Positions 28,401-39,178 of a stretch of 64,000 bases of DNA are shown here, in pieces. A model generated the notes under the pieces. The model ran no database searches and was not told the DNA's origin. It saw only the letters and a program-made list of their open reading frames with translations. The DNA lies in assembly GCA_951799405.1 (NCBI GenBank), contig OX637333.1:17111960-17175959 (forward strand). The letters are read 5' to 3'. The first letter of the stretch is position 1; the number at the start of each line of letters is the position of its first letter. This DNA is from Agapetus fuscipes (Eukaryota > Arthropoda > Insecta > Trichoptera > Glossosomatidae). Both the position numbers and the translations under genes were made by a program.

Positions 28401-28811
28401 AGATTTAAATCCATTTTTATTTCTTTTATTTTTTGTTTAATTTTGAATCAAATAAAAGAAAAAAAAAAAAACTTTCCAATTTTGCCGCTAGATGTCAAAA
28501 TATTTTTCATACATTTCATACGGGTTTATGGGTGTATTTTTATAGGTGACTTAAACACATACGCGAATTTTACTGTTTTGCAGCATATATACAAAATTTG
28601 ATTTGCCTTACACCGGGAATGTATTTCATCTGCTGTGATGGCATTAATTTTGAAAATCGAAACTCGAAGCGAATGACGACCGCCTGGAGTAATATAATAA
28701 AGGATAAGGCCGTAAGGGTTTAATGGTTCACAGTGAAACATTTTGTGCAAATTATTTATCAATTCAAAGACTCCTGATGATGCCTTTTAAGGGGAAAACA
28801 TTAAAGTTTAA
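28401..28811. other. No gene; hammerhead-like core at 28770
   Basis: The stretch CTGATGATGCC, TTTTA, AGGGGAAAAC has the order of a hammerhead core (CUGANGA, stem II, GAAA), but flanking stem I pairing is not evident. Otherwise unrecognised. Confidence 0.3.
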
Positions 28812-29269
28812 TCTATACTTATAAAACCAAAAAAGCGTTCGTTGGTAATGCGATAGAATGGTGAAGGACTAAACGGTTTTGGCTGTCTTTCGTTTCAGAA
28901 TAAAGTACGTAATCTGGGAAGGGTTATAGTGTACAAAAAAGTTGATAAAATAACGCAGAACATGTTTAAATTTGTGAAATGCTGAACGTCGTTTTTATAT
29001 GGGAATTGATCATTTCCAACTTCATCTAATTGACAGATTTTTGTTCCATATTCAAATTTCATTAAATGTGTTCGGTTTGAAATATTGTGAGAGGTTGAAC
29101 AAAATCAAATTAATAAAATAAACTGGTAGGTACAAAATTTGAAAATGGAATAAAAAATCATATTATTCATCAACAGCCTGTACCAAACAGAACTCTTTTT
29201 TAAAAAATGGAATTTAGCTTTTCAACTGTCAAAGTCATGAAAAGCGTTCAAGATTAAATAAATAAGTCT

Positions 29270-29500
29270 TTAATCTCAGTTACAAATATATGCACACATT
29301 TAAGGTTCATATTGAATGGATGCCCAAAAGGAAACACATGTTAGTTTGTGCATACACATAATGCATGTATATTTTCAAAATAAGACCCAACTGCAAATCC
29401 CAAATAACAACGGTGCAATTTATGCTGACTTAACTTTAAACAGGCAGAAGTGAAACAATTTGTACACCAACTTACAAGTCGAGGATTTATAATCTAAGTT
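29270..29500 (-). repeat. Diverged RTE 3' end inside Helitron
   Basis: AATCTCAGTTACAAATATATG to CAACTTACAAGTCGAGG, orthologous to 34985-35212 and, inverted, 37330-37530. Confidence 0.7.
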
Positions 29501-29649
29501 GCATAAAAACAGATGGTGGCTCTTTCAACATTTCTTTGATCCGTCTAATCTAATCTAATCTAAGTTGCAAAGATATGTTACATTGGAGATTCACATTACA
29601 TGCATTCTCACAAACAGACACGTAAAGTTCGCGCTTGCACATGCCTCAT

Positions 29650-30842
29650 ATATATATATACAAGGATAATTTATTTATAAGGTACACATAATTGAAGAGC
29701 GCCGTTTTTGTGTGTGTCACACCTCAAGGGCCCTCTCAAATCACGGATAAGATTTTTTGTAAAGATGCGTCTTTAGTGCTCCTTTAAAGACACCAACAGT
29801 TTCTGCCTTCCTCACATTAGGTGGTAGTCTGTTCCACTCCATTGGGCCCGCAAACCGGAAAGCACGGTCCCCAAAATTAGTGCGTGTCTGACGTGACGGC
29901 TGGACTAAGTCAACCACCCCACACCCTGCAGATCTGAGAGTTTGGCGTCTCAAATCTATCTCAATAGGTGAGAACATGTCAGACAGGTATGAAGGAGCCG
30001 TACCATTGACAGCTTTGTAAACCATCAAACAAACACGGTAGACCACCCTCTCCGGAAAACGAAGCCAATGCAGTTCTTTCAACAATGGAGTAATATGATT
30101 AAATTTGGACATCCCGAAAATGAGTCTTGCTGCAGAGTTCAGCACAGATTGTAGTCGGCTGAACTGTTTTTTCGGCTGACCTATATACAGCGTTGAGCAA
30201 TAGTCAACCCGAGACATCACAAAAGCGTTAACCAGGGTCCTGACCGCCCCTGATGGTAAACATCTCCTGATTGCCTTAATCTGGCGAAGTTCAAAAAACG
30301 AGGAGGATACCGTGTTATTCAACTGCTCTCCCATTGTGAGGTTCCGATCCAGTGTGACTCCTAGAAGTCTCACTGAATCTGACGGCTGAATCAGCTGTCC
30401 CCCAATGGAGAGTGGTACGCGAGTTGTCAGGAGATGATCACGCCTGGACGTAGCCGCCCACATAATTTCCGTCTTACCCATGTTAAGGATTAGGCCATTG
30501 CTTGTCATCCATTCACCGATCTCCGCAATGCAAGCTGCCATTCTGTTACTGAGAGCTCCCGCCATGTGTGGTCGACACTGAGAGTAAATCTGCCAGTCAT
30601 CTGCATATGCATGTGTAGTAAGGCTCCATTTCTCGACTATGCTCTCAATGTCGGCCGTGTATAAAATAAATAGGATCGGTCCCAACACAGACCCCTGCGG
30701 CACTCCGGAGATCAGCGAATAGGAAGGTGAGACACAGTCACAAGTACGCACTACCTGCTTGCGATCCGCCAAATAGGAGGTGAACCACGCCAGAGCCTTA
30801 TCTCTCAAGCCGTACGCATCCTCCAACCTCTTTATCAAGATA
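29650..30842 (-). mobile_element. 5'-truncated CR1/L2-type LINE
   Basis: On the minus strand it runs from within RT to a 3' end carrying GGTGTGACACACACAAAAACG and a (TA)n tail at 29650-29660. It is flanked by TCAT target duplications inside an RTE repeat. Confidence 0.9.
29744..30842 (-). pseudogene. CR1/L2 LINE reverse transcriptase, C-terminal two thirds
   Basis: About 365 uninterrupted codons. It starts mid-RT (ILIKRLEDAYGLRDKALAWF), then LISGVPQGSVLGPILFILYT, catalytic box AYADDWQIY (about 30590), LRLNMGKTE-like ILNMGKTEIMW and the thumb (VRLLGVTLDRNLTM). The C-terminal domain follows, with SRLQSVLNSAARLIFGMSKF, LHWLRFPERVVYRVC and the terminal KTHLYKKSYP. Endonuclease and palm start are missing. 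The open frame extends upstream to 30973 through RTE repeat, a chance fusion. The lack of stops suggests a fairly recent insertion. Confidence 0.88.
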
Positions 30843-31019
30843 TCATGTGAACCTACAACATAAAAACCAAATTTCAAATGGGCATACACCCTGCAACTCT
30901 TGCCATCCTTCCTTGAAACAGGGGTGACATTGGCAAAGTGAACCATTTTCACAGCATGGGTGGTCAGCCGCATACCAACCTATAAGTCAAGGAACATACA
31001 CGACAAATTACATTTCAAA

Positions 31020-31205
31020 ACATATAATCTAAGTTGCAAAGATATTTTGTCATTTTAGACTCATATTAAATACATGCCCAAAAGTAAGCACATTGTAAGT
31101 ACATGCTTTCACATGCTGCATGTGTACATAAACTTTGAAACTCCTACCACTTTCTCTGAAACCAGGGGGGCATTGGCAAAAGTGAACCAAGTTTTACTAC
31201 ATACT
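31020..31205 (-). repeat. RTE 3'-end copy, older subfamily
   Basis: CATATAATCTAAGTTGCAAAG to GCATTGGCAAAAGTGAACCAA. The same insertion is present at 38330-38500. Confidence 0.8.
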
Positions 31206-31354
31206 CGATCTTCTTACTTAATATTCAACTTTCTATGTGCAAACTTGAGCTCGAATCGTCCATACGAGGTAACAAATCAAAGCTAACATGAAGAAAATAT
31301 GAATTTTGTATCATCAATAGATCGTGAAAAAAGGAATTCATTTTTTCCGAATAT

Positions 31355-31590
31355 AAGTGGCAAAGGTATTGGGGATTCACAAAATATGCATTCTCACAAG
31401 CTCACACGTATAATTTCGCGCTAACACATGCCGCATGTGGACCTACAATTTAAAAACCCAATCTCAAATGAACATAAGCCCTGCAACTCTTGCCGTCCTT
31501 CCCTGAAACAGGGGTGATATTGGCAAAGTGAACCATTTTTTACAGTATGGGTGGTCAGCCGCATACCAACCTATAAGTTTAGGAGCATAA
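31355..31590 (-). repeat. RTE 3'-end copy
   Basis: TAAGTGGCAAAGGTATTGGG to CCAACCTATAAGTTTAGGAG. Equivalent to 38660-38905. Confidence 0.8.
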
Positions 31591-32055
31591 ACACAAAGAT
31601 CTAAATCTAAGTTGCAAAGATATGTCTTGATATGTATGATATTAAAGATATCATTTAATTTTTTTTCGATTGTTATATAAATAAATAACACCTTATTAAC
31701 TTTAAAACACTGTTTATATTTCACAAAAATATCATAAATTTAAAAATTAAATTTTAGATTAACTACTAACGTTTTCGACCAATATGGTCATCCTCAGGTA
31801 GTAAATTTTTTTAACAGAGTTTAAAATAGTCAATATGTAAGTCAAAAAGGTAAAATTAATTTAATTAATAAATAAGAATGTAAAAAAGTCCAAAAATAAA
31901 ATAAGTAATACATTAGGATAAATTATTGAAATAAGAGCTATTTTTTGAAAACAATAAATCTCACAAATCATACAAAATAAAATAATATAAAAATAAAACA
32001 TTTCAAGCACACAATAAAAATCATACGATAGATAACAGCCATGGATATAATTTTT

Positions 32056-32903
32056 TAAACTCTCTTAATACCAATCTAAAATTCACATTAGAATTTCCAA
32101 CTAACAATAACCTTAATTACCTAGACCTTACGTTGAGTATCAGCAATAATAAAATAGAGTTTGATATTTTTCGAAAACCGACATATACGGATGCCATCAT
32201 TCATGCGTCCTCTAATCATCCATTGGCGCATAAGATGGCAGTTTTTCATAGTATGCTACACAGACTAATAAGCATTCCGCTAAAAAGAGATAAGTTTGAG
32301 AATGAATTGAATTTGATAAAAAACATAGCAGCTAATAATGGATATTCTGGAAAACACATTCTAAATTTATTAAATAAAAAACAAAATAATGTTATGTATA
32401 ACCAATATATTTATCCTAGGATTAAAGACTTACAAAGTGATACTTTCAGGAAAATACTTTTTCTGGGAAATATAACCTACAAACTAAATAATAATCTAAA
32501 ACATAAAGTAAGAAGTGCATACTATACAAACAATAATTTGGACAAATTAATATTTAACAATAAGGATAAACCAAACAAATTTGACAGGAGCGGAGTTTAT
32601 AAGCTTAGTTGTAATGATTGCCAGTCCGTCTACATAGGAGAGACGGGTAGGTCGATTGAAACAAGATTGAAGGAACATGTCAGAGCGTTCAGGGGCCTGT
32701 CAGCGCATTCTGAAATGGCTGACCATTGTATAGAAAATGATCACTCATTTAACATTGACAATACGGTGGTTTTGCACTCGGAGTGTGATGGTAGACGTCT
32801 GAAGGTTTTTGAAGCTCTTCAAATAAACAGACACAAAAGTGTAGCAGTTAACATCCAGATCCCTCCCGTCTCTCCTTTACTTATGTCTCCACATACATTT
32901 TAG
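32056..32903 (+). CDS. Penelope-like RT remnant and GIY-YIG endonuclease
   Basis: The protein from 32133 (257 codons; the same frame is open somewhat upstream) begins in the Penelope RT thumb: IEFDIFRKPTYTDAIIHASS, HPLAHKMAVFHSMLHRL, IPLKRDKFENEL. It ends with the GIY-YIG domain: GVY at about 154-156, C-x2-C (SCNDC), VYIGETGR at 166-173, then RLKEHVRAF and the later Glu-containing helix (KVFEALQIN). GIY-YIG nicks DNA to prime reverse transcription. The catalytic RT palm is absent, so this copy is 5'-truncated and cannot move on its own, although the remaining frame is intact. ATG at 32133 is not a natural start. Confidence 0.88.
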
Positions 32904-33254
32904 TTCTTTTGCAATTTTGTTTGTCTAATTGTCTTTGTTTTAATTCTCTTTTAACCCTTTTAACATATAGTTTTTGACAGGTGAACTATCTTCTTCTTCT
33001 TTCTAATTATATCCATGGCTGTTATCTATCGTATGATTTTTATTGTGTGCTTGAAATGTTTTATTTTTATATTATTTTATTTTGTATGATTTGTGAGATT
33101 TATTGTTTTCAAAAAATAGCTCTTATTTCAATAATTTATCCTAATGTATTACTTATTTTATTTTTGGACTTTTTTACATTCTTATTTATTAATTAAATTA
33201 ATTTTACCTATTTGACTTACATATTGACTATTTTAAACTCTGTTAAAATAATTT

Positions 33255-33295
33255 ACTACCTGAGGATGACCATATTGGTCGAAAACGTTAGTAGT
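33255..33295 (+). ncRNA. Hammerhead-ribozyme-like motif in Penelope terminal repeat
   Basis: In order: ACTAC (stem I), CTGAGGA (CUGANGA core), GACCA/TGGTC stem II with TAT loop, GAAA, a tiny ACGT stem III, TA (cleavage position UH), GTAGT (stem I partner). This is the minimal type-I hammerhead known from Penelope-like elements. The same motif lies inverted at about 31761-31801 in the other repeat. Activity is not shown by sequence alone. Confidence 0.6.
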
Positions 33296-34059
33296 TAATC
33301 TAAAATTTAATTTTTAAATTTATGATATTTTTGTGAAATATAAACAGTGTTTTAAAGTTAATAAGGTGTTATTTATTTATATAACAATCGAAAAAACATG
33401 AATTTTCACAGTGTTAATACACAAACCATAAAAAAAAAAAAATATATATATCATTTAAGATTCACATTGAATGCATTCCCACAAGCAGACATGCATAATT
33501 TCACACTAACGCATGCCGCATGTGGACCTACAATATAAAAACCTAATCCGAAATGAACTTAAGCCCAACAACTCTTGCCGACCTTCCCTGAAACAGGTGT
33601 GCCATTGGCAAAGTGAATCATTTTCTGCAGCATGGGTGGTCAGCCGCAAACCAACCTATAAGTCAAGGAACATACACAATAAATTATGTTTTTAAAATCA
33701 ATAAACAATAATATGGACATCCAAAACAATGATCTATCCTAAATTATCGTATTGATTTTATTTCTTCTAATATCAATCAATATGTATACAATATACATCA
33801 ACGTTTGCAACTAGCTTTATTTAAAGCATCATTAAAACCTATAAATGATAATTTAATTATTTTTGAGATGTACACAGAAAACGTTTCCTTCTGCCCAATA
33901 GAACGACAGCATTCTTTTATTGGTATTAAGCAATGAAATTATGTTTAAAATACCAATTACAGTGTGAAAATGACAAAAGATATACAACTTTCATATACAC
34001 CTCCTGAAATTTTAAAGGCTACAACATCTTTCATAACTGCAATCCATAGTACTTCTATA

Positions 34060-34290
34060 ATCTATAATCTATAATCTAAGTTGCAAGGATATATTCATTC
34101 AAAGCTCTTAGATGTATGCCCACAAACAAACACGTGTAGTTCGCGCTTACAAATGCTGATTACCTACTTACAAATAAAATTCAAACCTAAAATAAACATA
34201 AGCCCCACAACTTTTGCCGACCTTCCCTGAAACAGGGGTGACACTGGCAAAGTGAACAATTTTTAACAGTATGGGTGGTCACTTCAATGT
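34060..34290 (-). repeat. Young RTE 3'-end copy with target duplication
   Basis: CTATAATCTATAATC tail at left; the body ends at GTGGTCA. GTACTTC is repeated on both sides (before 34056 and near 34303). The empty site ATAGTACTTCAATATC is preserved at 39556. 5' truncation occurs in the GACCACCCAT region. Confidence 0.85.
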
Positions 34291-34531
34291 ACTTCAATAT
34301 CTTTAAATGAGCCCAACTTCATTTGATATAATGTCCATGAAGCTCGATTGTTTTAAGTTATTGGGCGATGCCGTCTCGCTATAATAGTTACAATGATCAC
34401 TTCAAAATAAGATTTCTTCGCTCATCTTTTTCATTTTCTGAAGAACAGCCATTCCCAAATTTACAAATCCACAAAACTATTGAATCTCATTTATAAAAAA
34501 AAGGCAGGATAAAATCTGCGGGGTCAGCTAG

Positions 34532-35275
34532 TCTATACTATAAAACCAAAACCCCGTTTGTTGGTAATGCAATAAAATGGTGAAGGACTAAACGGTTTTG
34601 GCTGTCTTTCATTTCAAAATAAAGTACGTTATCTGGGAAGGGTTTTAGCGTACAAAAAAGTTGGTAAAATAACGCAGAACATGTTTAAATTTGTGGAATG
34701 CTGAACGTCGTTTTTATATGGGAATTGATCATTTCCAACTTCATCTAATTGACGGATTTTTGTTCCATATTCAAATTTCATTAAATGTATTCGGTTTGAA
34801 ATATTGTGAGAGGTTAAACAAAATCAAATGAATAAAATAAACTGGTAGGTACAAAATTTGAAAATGGAATAAAAGATTTTTTTCATCAACAGCCTTTACC
34901 AAACAGAACTCTTTTTTACAAAATGGAATTTAGCTTTTCAACTGTCAAAGTCATGAAAAGCGTTCAAGGTTAAATAAATAAGTCTTTAATCTCAGTTACA
35001 AATGTATGCACACATTTAAGGTTCATATTGAATGGATGCCCGAAAGGAAACATGTTAGTTTGTGCATACACATAACGCATGTATATTTTCAAAATAAGAC
35101 CCAACTGCAAATCCCAAATAACAACGGTGCAATTTATGCTGACTTTACTTAAAACAGGCAGAAGTGAAACAATTTGTACACCAACTTACAAGTCGAGGAC
35201 TTATAATCTAAGTTGCATAAAAACATATGGTGGCACTTTCAACATTTCTTAGATCCGTCTAATCTAATCTAATCT
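34532..35275 (+). mobile_element. Second Helitron 5' part, directly abutting the first
   Basis: TCTATACTATAAAACC starts at the base after CTAG of the preceding Helitron. Homology continues to about 35275 and then breaks off in (TCTAA)n. The junction CTAG|TCTATAC is a head-to-tail tandem. Confidence 0.7.
34985..35212 (-). repeat. Diverged RTE 3' end inside Helitron
   Basis: AATCTCAGTTACAAATGTATG to ACTTACAAGTCGAGGACTTA; orthologous to 29270-29500. Confidence 0.7.
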
Positions 35276-35380
35276 ATTTTTGAAAAGTTTTAGCGGAAAC
35301 ATTGTAGAACCTCATTTTAATTATTAAACAATGAAAACAAATTTGTTTAGTTCTACTTTATTTATTTTTATTTAGTTATA
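35276..35380. repeat. Penelope-terminal-like scrap
   Basis: TTTTAGCGGAAACATTGTAGAA and TTAGTTCTACTTTATTTATT match 1165-1240 and, inverted, 37990-38045. Confidence 0.4.
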
Positions 35381-35867
35381 CTAGCTGTCCCGGCAGATTT
35401 TATCCTGCCTTTAGTTTTATAAATGAGATACAATAGTTTTGTGAATTTGTAAATTTGGGAACGGCTGTTCTTCAGAAAATGGAAACAATGAGAGAAGGAA
35501 TCTTATTCTGAAGATTGTAACTATTTTAGTGAGACGGCATCGCCCAATAACTTAAAACAATTGAGCGTGCATATTTTCATGGACATTATATCAAATGAAA
35601 TTGGGCTCATTTAAAGATATTGAAGAACTATGGATTGCAGTTATGAGAGATGTTGTAGCCTTTTCAAATTTGTGGAGGTTTATATGAAAGTTTGGGATAT
35701 TTTGTCATTTTCACACTTTAATTGGTATTTCAAGCATAATTTCATTGCTTAATACCAATAAAAGAATGCTGTCATTCTATTGGGCAGAAAGAAACCTTTT
35801 CTGTGTACATTTCAAAAATAATTAAATTATTATTTATAGGTTTTAAATGATGGTTTATCTATAATCT

Positions 35868-36108
35868 ATAATCTAAGTTGCAAGGATATATTCATTCAAA
35901 GCTCTCAGATGTATGCCCACAAACAAACACGTGTAGTTCACGCTTACAAATGCTGATTGTGTACTTACAAATAAAATCCAAACCTCAAATGAACATAAGC
36001 CCTGCAACTCTTGCCGACATTCCCTGAAACAGGGGTGACATTGGTAAAGTGAACCATTTTTTACAGTACGGGTGGTCAGCCTCATACCAACCTATAAGTC
36101 AAGGAATA
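35868..36108 (-). repeat. Young RTE 3'-end copy
   Basis: ATAATCTATAATCTAAGTTGC to CCAACCTATAAGTCAAGGAA, complete 3' repeat. Confidence 0.9.
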
Positions 36109-36259
36109 AATAAAGCTATTTTCAATTGTTGGTGTATCGTGTATACTTATTGATTGATATTAGAAGAAGTAAAATCAATAAGATAATTTAGGGTAGATTT
36201 GGATGTTTTGGGTAGTTTTGGATGTCCATATATATTTTTGTTTATTGATTTTAAAAATG

Positions 36260-36485
36260 TAATTTATTGTGTAGGTATGTTCCTTGACTTATACGTTGGT
36301 TTGGGGCTGACGAAAATGATATACTTTGCCAATGCCACTCCTGTTTCAGGGAAGGTCGGCATGAGTTGCAGGGCTTATGTTCATTTCAGATTAGGTTTTT
36401 TTGTAGGTCCACATGCGGCATGTATTAGTGCGAAATTATGCGTGTCTGCTTGTGGGAATGCATTTAATATCTTTGCAACTTAGAT
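36260..36485 (+). repeat. RTE 3'-end copy, absent at 20260
   Basis: TGTTCCTTGACTTATACGTT to TCTTTGCAACTTAGATTTAG. The Helitron copy at 19554-22098 has the empty site here. Confidence 0.85.
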
Positions 36486-36502
36486 TTAGATCATTGTGTA
36501 TA

Positions 36503-36742
36503 TGCTCCTTAACTTATAGGTTGGTATGCGGCTGACCACTCATGCTGAAGAAAATAGTTCACTTTGCCAATATCACTCCTGTTTCAGGAAAAGTCGGCCA
36601 GAGTTGCAGGGTGCTTGTTCATTTGAGATTTGGGTTTTAATGTTGTAGCTTCACATGCGGCATGTGCAAGCGTGTACTTATACGTGTGTGCTTGTGAGAA
36701 TGCATATAATGTGAATCCCCAATACCTTTACAACTAAGATTC
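36503..36742 (+). repeat. RTE 3'-end copy
   Basis: TGCTCCTTAACTTATAGGTT to TACCTTTACAACTAAGATTC; orthologous to 20285-20540. Confidence 0.85.
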
Positions 36743-36904
36743 GGAAAAAATGCAATCCTTTTTTCATGATCTATTGATGAACTTACTTTATATTTTCTTA
36801 ATTTAGTTCATTTTTGCCTTGATTTGTTACCTCGTATGAACGATTCAAGCTAAACTTAGCACATGGAAAATTGAACATTAAGTAAGAAGATCAATTATGT
36901 AGTA

Positions 36905-37020
36905 AAACTTGGTTCACTTTTGCCTATGCCCCCCCGTTTCAGCGAAAGTGGCAGGAGTTGCAAAGTTTATGTACACATGCAGCATGTGCAAGCGTGTACT
37001 TACACGTGCTTGTTTTTAAG
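36905..37020 (+). repeat. RTE 3'-end fragment
   Basis: AACTTGGTTCACTTTTGCCTA to ACTTACACGTGCTTGTTTTT; counterpart of 20715-20885 but shortened. Confidence 0.7.
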
Positions 37021-37329
37021 GTAATTTACATATTTTCTAAGAATTTGGCCAATGTGCGATGAGTATTTAATTACGATGCAGTACTATATAATTGGCATAT
37101 TATGCCAAACCAAATTCCATTAATGAACAATGTTGAGCTTTTCACAAATTTGAACATCTTCAATGATACTTTTTCAATCTTTTTTATCCATACACCTGTT
37201 CCAGATTACAAACATCATAAAAAAAACAAATCGGTTCAGTCATTCTCGAGTGATACGTTTACCAACAATATTTGATTTAGATGCATTCAGGTGTCACCTT
37301 ATGTTTTTATGCAACTTAGATTATAGGTC

Positions 37330-37530
37330 CTCGACCTGTAAGTTGATGTACAAATTCTTTCACTAAGTTGCTCAGTTTTTAGAGTAATCTGACATTTAGG
37401 CATTGCGTTTGGGTCTTATTTTGAAAATATACATGCATTATGTGTATGCGCCACTAAAATGTCTTTCCTTATGGGTATTCATTCAATATGACCCTTAAAT
37501 GTGTGAGTATATTTGTAAATGAGATTAAAG
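37330..37530 (+). repeat. Diverged RTE 3' end inside Helitron
   Basis: CCTCGACCTGTAAGTTGATG to TTTGTAAATGAGATTAAAGA; inverted counterpart of 29270 and 34985. Confidence 0.65.
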
Positions 37531-38052
37531 ACTTATTTATTTATGACTTTGACAGTTGAAAAACTCAGCTCTAATTTAAAAAAAAGAATTCTGGTTTGTG
37601 AAGGCTGTTTGATGAAAAATATTTTTTATTCCATTTTCAAATTTAGTACCTACCTGTTAATTTTATTAATTTGATTTCTTTAGCCTATTACAATATTTCA
37701 AACCGAACACATGAAATTTGAATATGGAACAAAAATCTGTCAATTAGATGAAGTTGGAAATGATCAATTCCCATATAAAAACGACGTTCAGCATTTCACA
37801 AATTTAAACATGTTCTGCGTTATTTTATCAACTTTTTTTGTACGCTATAACCCTTCCCAGATTACGTACTTTATTCTGAAACGAAAGACAGCCAAAACCG
37901 TTTAGCCCTTCACCATTCTATCGCATTACCAACGAACGCTTTTTTGGTTTTATAAGTATAGATAAACAAAAATAACCGTTATTTTTGTTTATAACTGAAT
38001 AAAAATAAATAAAGTAGAACTAAACAAAGTTTGTTTTCATTTTTTAATAATT

Positions 38053-38305
38053 AATCTAATCTAAGTTGCAAAGATATGTTACATTGGAGATTCACATTAC
38101 ATGCATTCTCACAACCAGACACGTAAGGTTCGCGCTTGCACATGCCTCATGTGAACCTACAACATAAAAACCAAATTTCCAATGGGAATACACCCTGCAA
38201 CTCTTGCCATCCTTCCCTGAAATAGGGGTGACATTGGCAAAGTGAACCATTTTTACAGCATGAGTGGTCAGCCGCATACCAACCTATAAGTCAAGGAACA
38301 TACAC
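38053..38305 (-). repeat. RTE 3'-end copy
   Basis: AATCTAAGTTGCAAAGATATG to CCAACCTATAAGTCAAGGAAC. Uninterrupted counterpart of the CR1-split copy at 29558-30995. Confidence 0.88.
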
Positions 38306-38329
38306 GAAAAATTTCATTTCAAAACATAT

Positions 38330-38500
38330 AATCTAAGTTGCAAAGATATTTTGTCATTTTAGACTCATATTAAATACATGCCCAAAAGTAAGCACATTGT
38401 AAGTACATGCGAACACATGCTGCATGTGTACATAAACTTTGAAACTCCTGCCACTTTCGCTGAAACCAGGGGGGCATTGGCAAAAGTGAACCAAGTTTTA
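38330..38500 (-). repeat. RTE 3'-end copy, older subfamily
   Basis: AATCTAAGTTGCAAAGATATT to GCATTGGCAAAAGTGAACCAA. Confidence 0.8.
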
Positions 38501-38659
38501 CTACATACTCGATCTTCTTACTTAATATTCAACTTTCTATGCGCAAACTTGAGCTCGAATCGTTCATACGAGATAACAAATCAAAGCTAAAATGAACAAA
38601 ATTAAGAAAATATGAAGTTTGTATCATCAATAAATTGTAAAAAAAGGATTACATTTTTT

Positions 38660-38905
38660 CCGAATCTAAGTTGCAAAGGTATTGGTGATTCACAAAATAT
38701 GCATTCTCACAAGCACACATGTCTTAAGTTCGCGCTTGAACATGCCACATGTGAACCTACAATATTAAAAGCCAAATCTCAAATAAACAAACACCCTGCA
38801 ACTCTGGCCGACCTTTCCTGAAACAGGAGTGATATTGGCAAAGTGAACCATTTTTTACAGCATGAGTGGTCAGCCGCATACCAACCTATAAGTTAAGGAG
38901 CATAA
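38660..38905 (-). repeat. RTE 3'-end copy
   Basis: AATCTAAGTTGCAAAGGTATT to CCAACCTATAAGTTAAGGAG. Confidence 0.85.
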
Positions 38906-38917
38906 ACACAATGATCT

Positions 38918-39178
38918 AAATCTAAGTTGCAAAGATATGTATCATTTGAGATTCACATTGAATGCATTTCCACAAGCAGACATGCATAATTTCACACTAA
39001 CACATGCCGCATGTGGACCTACAATATAAAAACCTTATCCGAAATAAACATAAGCCCCACAACTCTTGCCGACCTTCCCTGAAACAGGTGTGCCATTGGC
39101 AAAATGAATCATTTTCTGCAGCATGGGTGGTCTGCCGCAAACCAACCTATAAGTCAAGGAACATACACAATAAATTAT
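38918..39178 (-). repeat. RTE 3'-end copy
   Basis: AATCTAAGTTGCAAAGATATG to CCTATAAGTCAAGGAACATA. Uninterrupted counterpart of the Penelope-split copy at 31600-33690. Confidence 0.88.

Larger units (their letters stand above)
29558..30995 (-). repeat. RTE 3'-end copy split by a CR1/L2 LINE
   Basis: Halves at 29558-29649 and 30843-30995 join exactly once the insert is removed, with TCAT duplicated at the break (29646-29649 and 30843-30846). Confidence 0.85.
31659..33448 (+). mobile_element. Penelope-like element with inverted terminal repeats
   Basis: Terminal repeats of about 380 bp (31662-32050 and 33010-33397) are inverted relative to each other and nearly identical. A short unique 3' part and A/TA-rich tail follow (33398-33448). 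A 10-bp target duplication TATCATTTAA (31649-31658, 33449-33458) proves insertion into an RTE copy. The single ORF is a truncated RT plus GIY-YIG endonuclease. Inverted, rather than direct, terminal repeats are a known but less usual arrangement for Penelope elements and arise from tandem or template-jump intermediates. Confidence 0.88.
31600..33690 (-). repeat. RTE 3'-end copy split by Penelope
   Basis: Tail part 31600-31658 and body 33449-33690 flank the Penelope-like element. TATCATTTAA is duplicated at both junctions. Confidence 0.85.
28812..34531 (+). mobile_element. Non-autonomous Helitron with nested CR1 and Penelope
   Basis: 5' end TCTATACTTATAAAACC follows an A at 28811. The 3' end has hairpin GCAG...CTGC, GGGGTCAG and CTAG (34528-34531), then T. 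Removing the CR1 insert (29650-30842) and the Penelope element (31659-33448) leaves about 2.7 kb, close to the 2.58 kb of the clean copy at 35381-37962. It has no Rep/helicase frame. At 34532 another 5' end begins at once. Confidence 0.75.
35381..37962 (-). mobile_element. Non-autonomous Helitron, full-length inverted copy
   Basis: On the minus strand: 5' A|TCTATACTTATAAAACC at 37962; 3' hairpin GGCAG...CTGCC, GGGACAG, CTAG at 35384-35381, T next. 2582 bp with several RTE 3' ends inside. Together with 33450-34531 it forms inverted arms of over 1 kb around a spacer of about 850 bp. Confidence 0.78.

Noticed and set aside
30843..30973. An N-terminal extension to the CR1 reverse transcriptase
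   Set aside because: It is RTE repeat sequence upstream of the TCAT target duplication; the in-frame fusion is a chance result of insertion.
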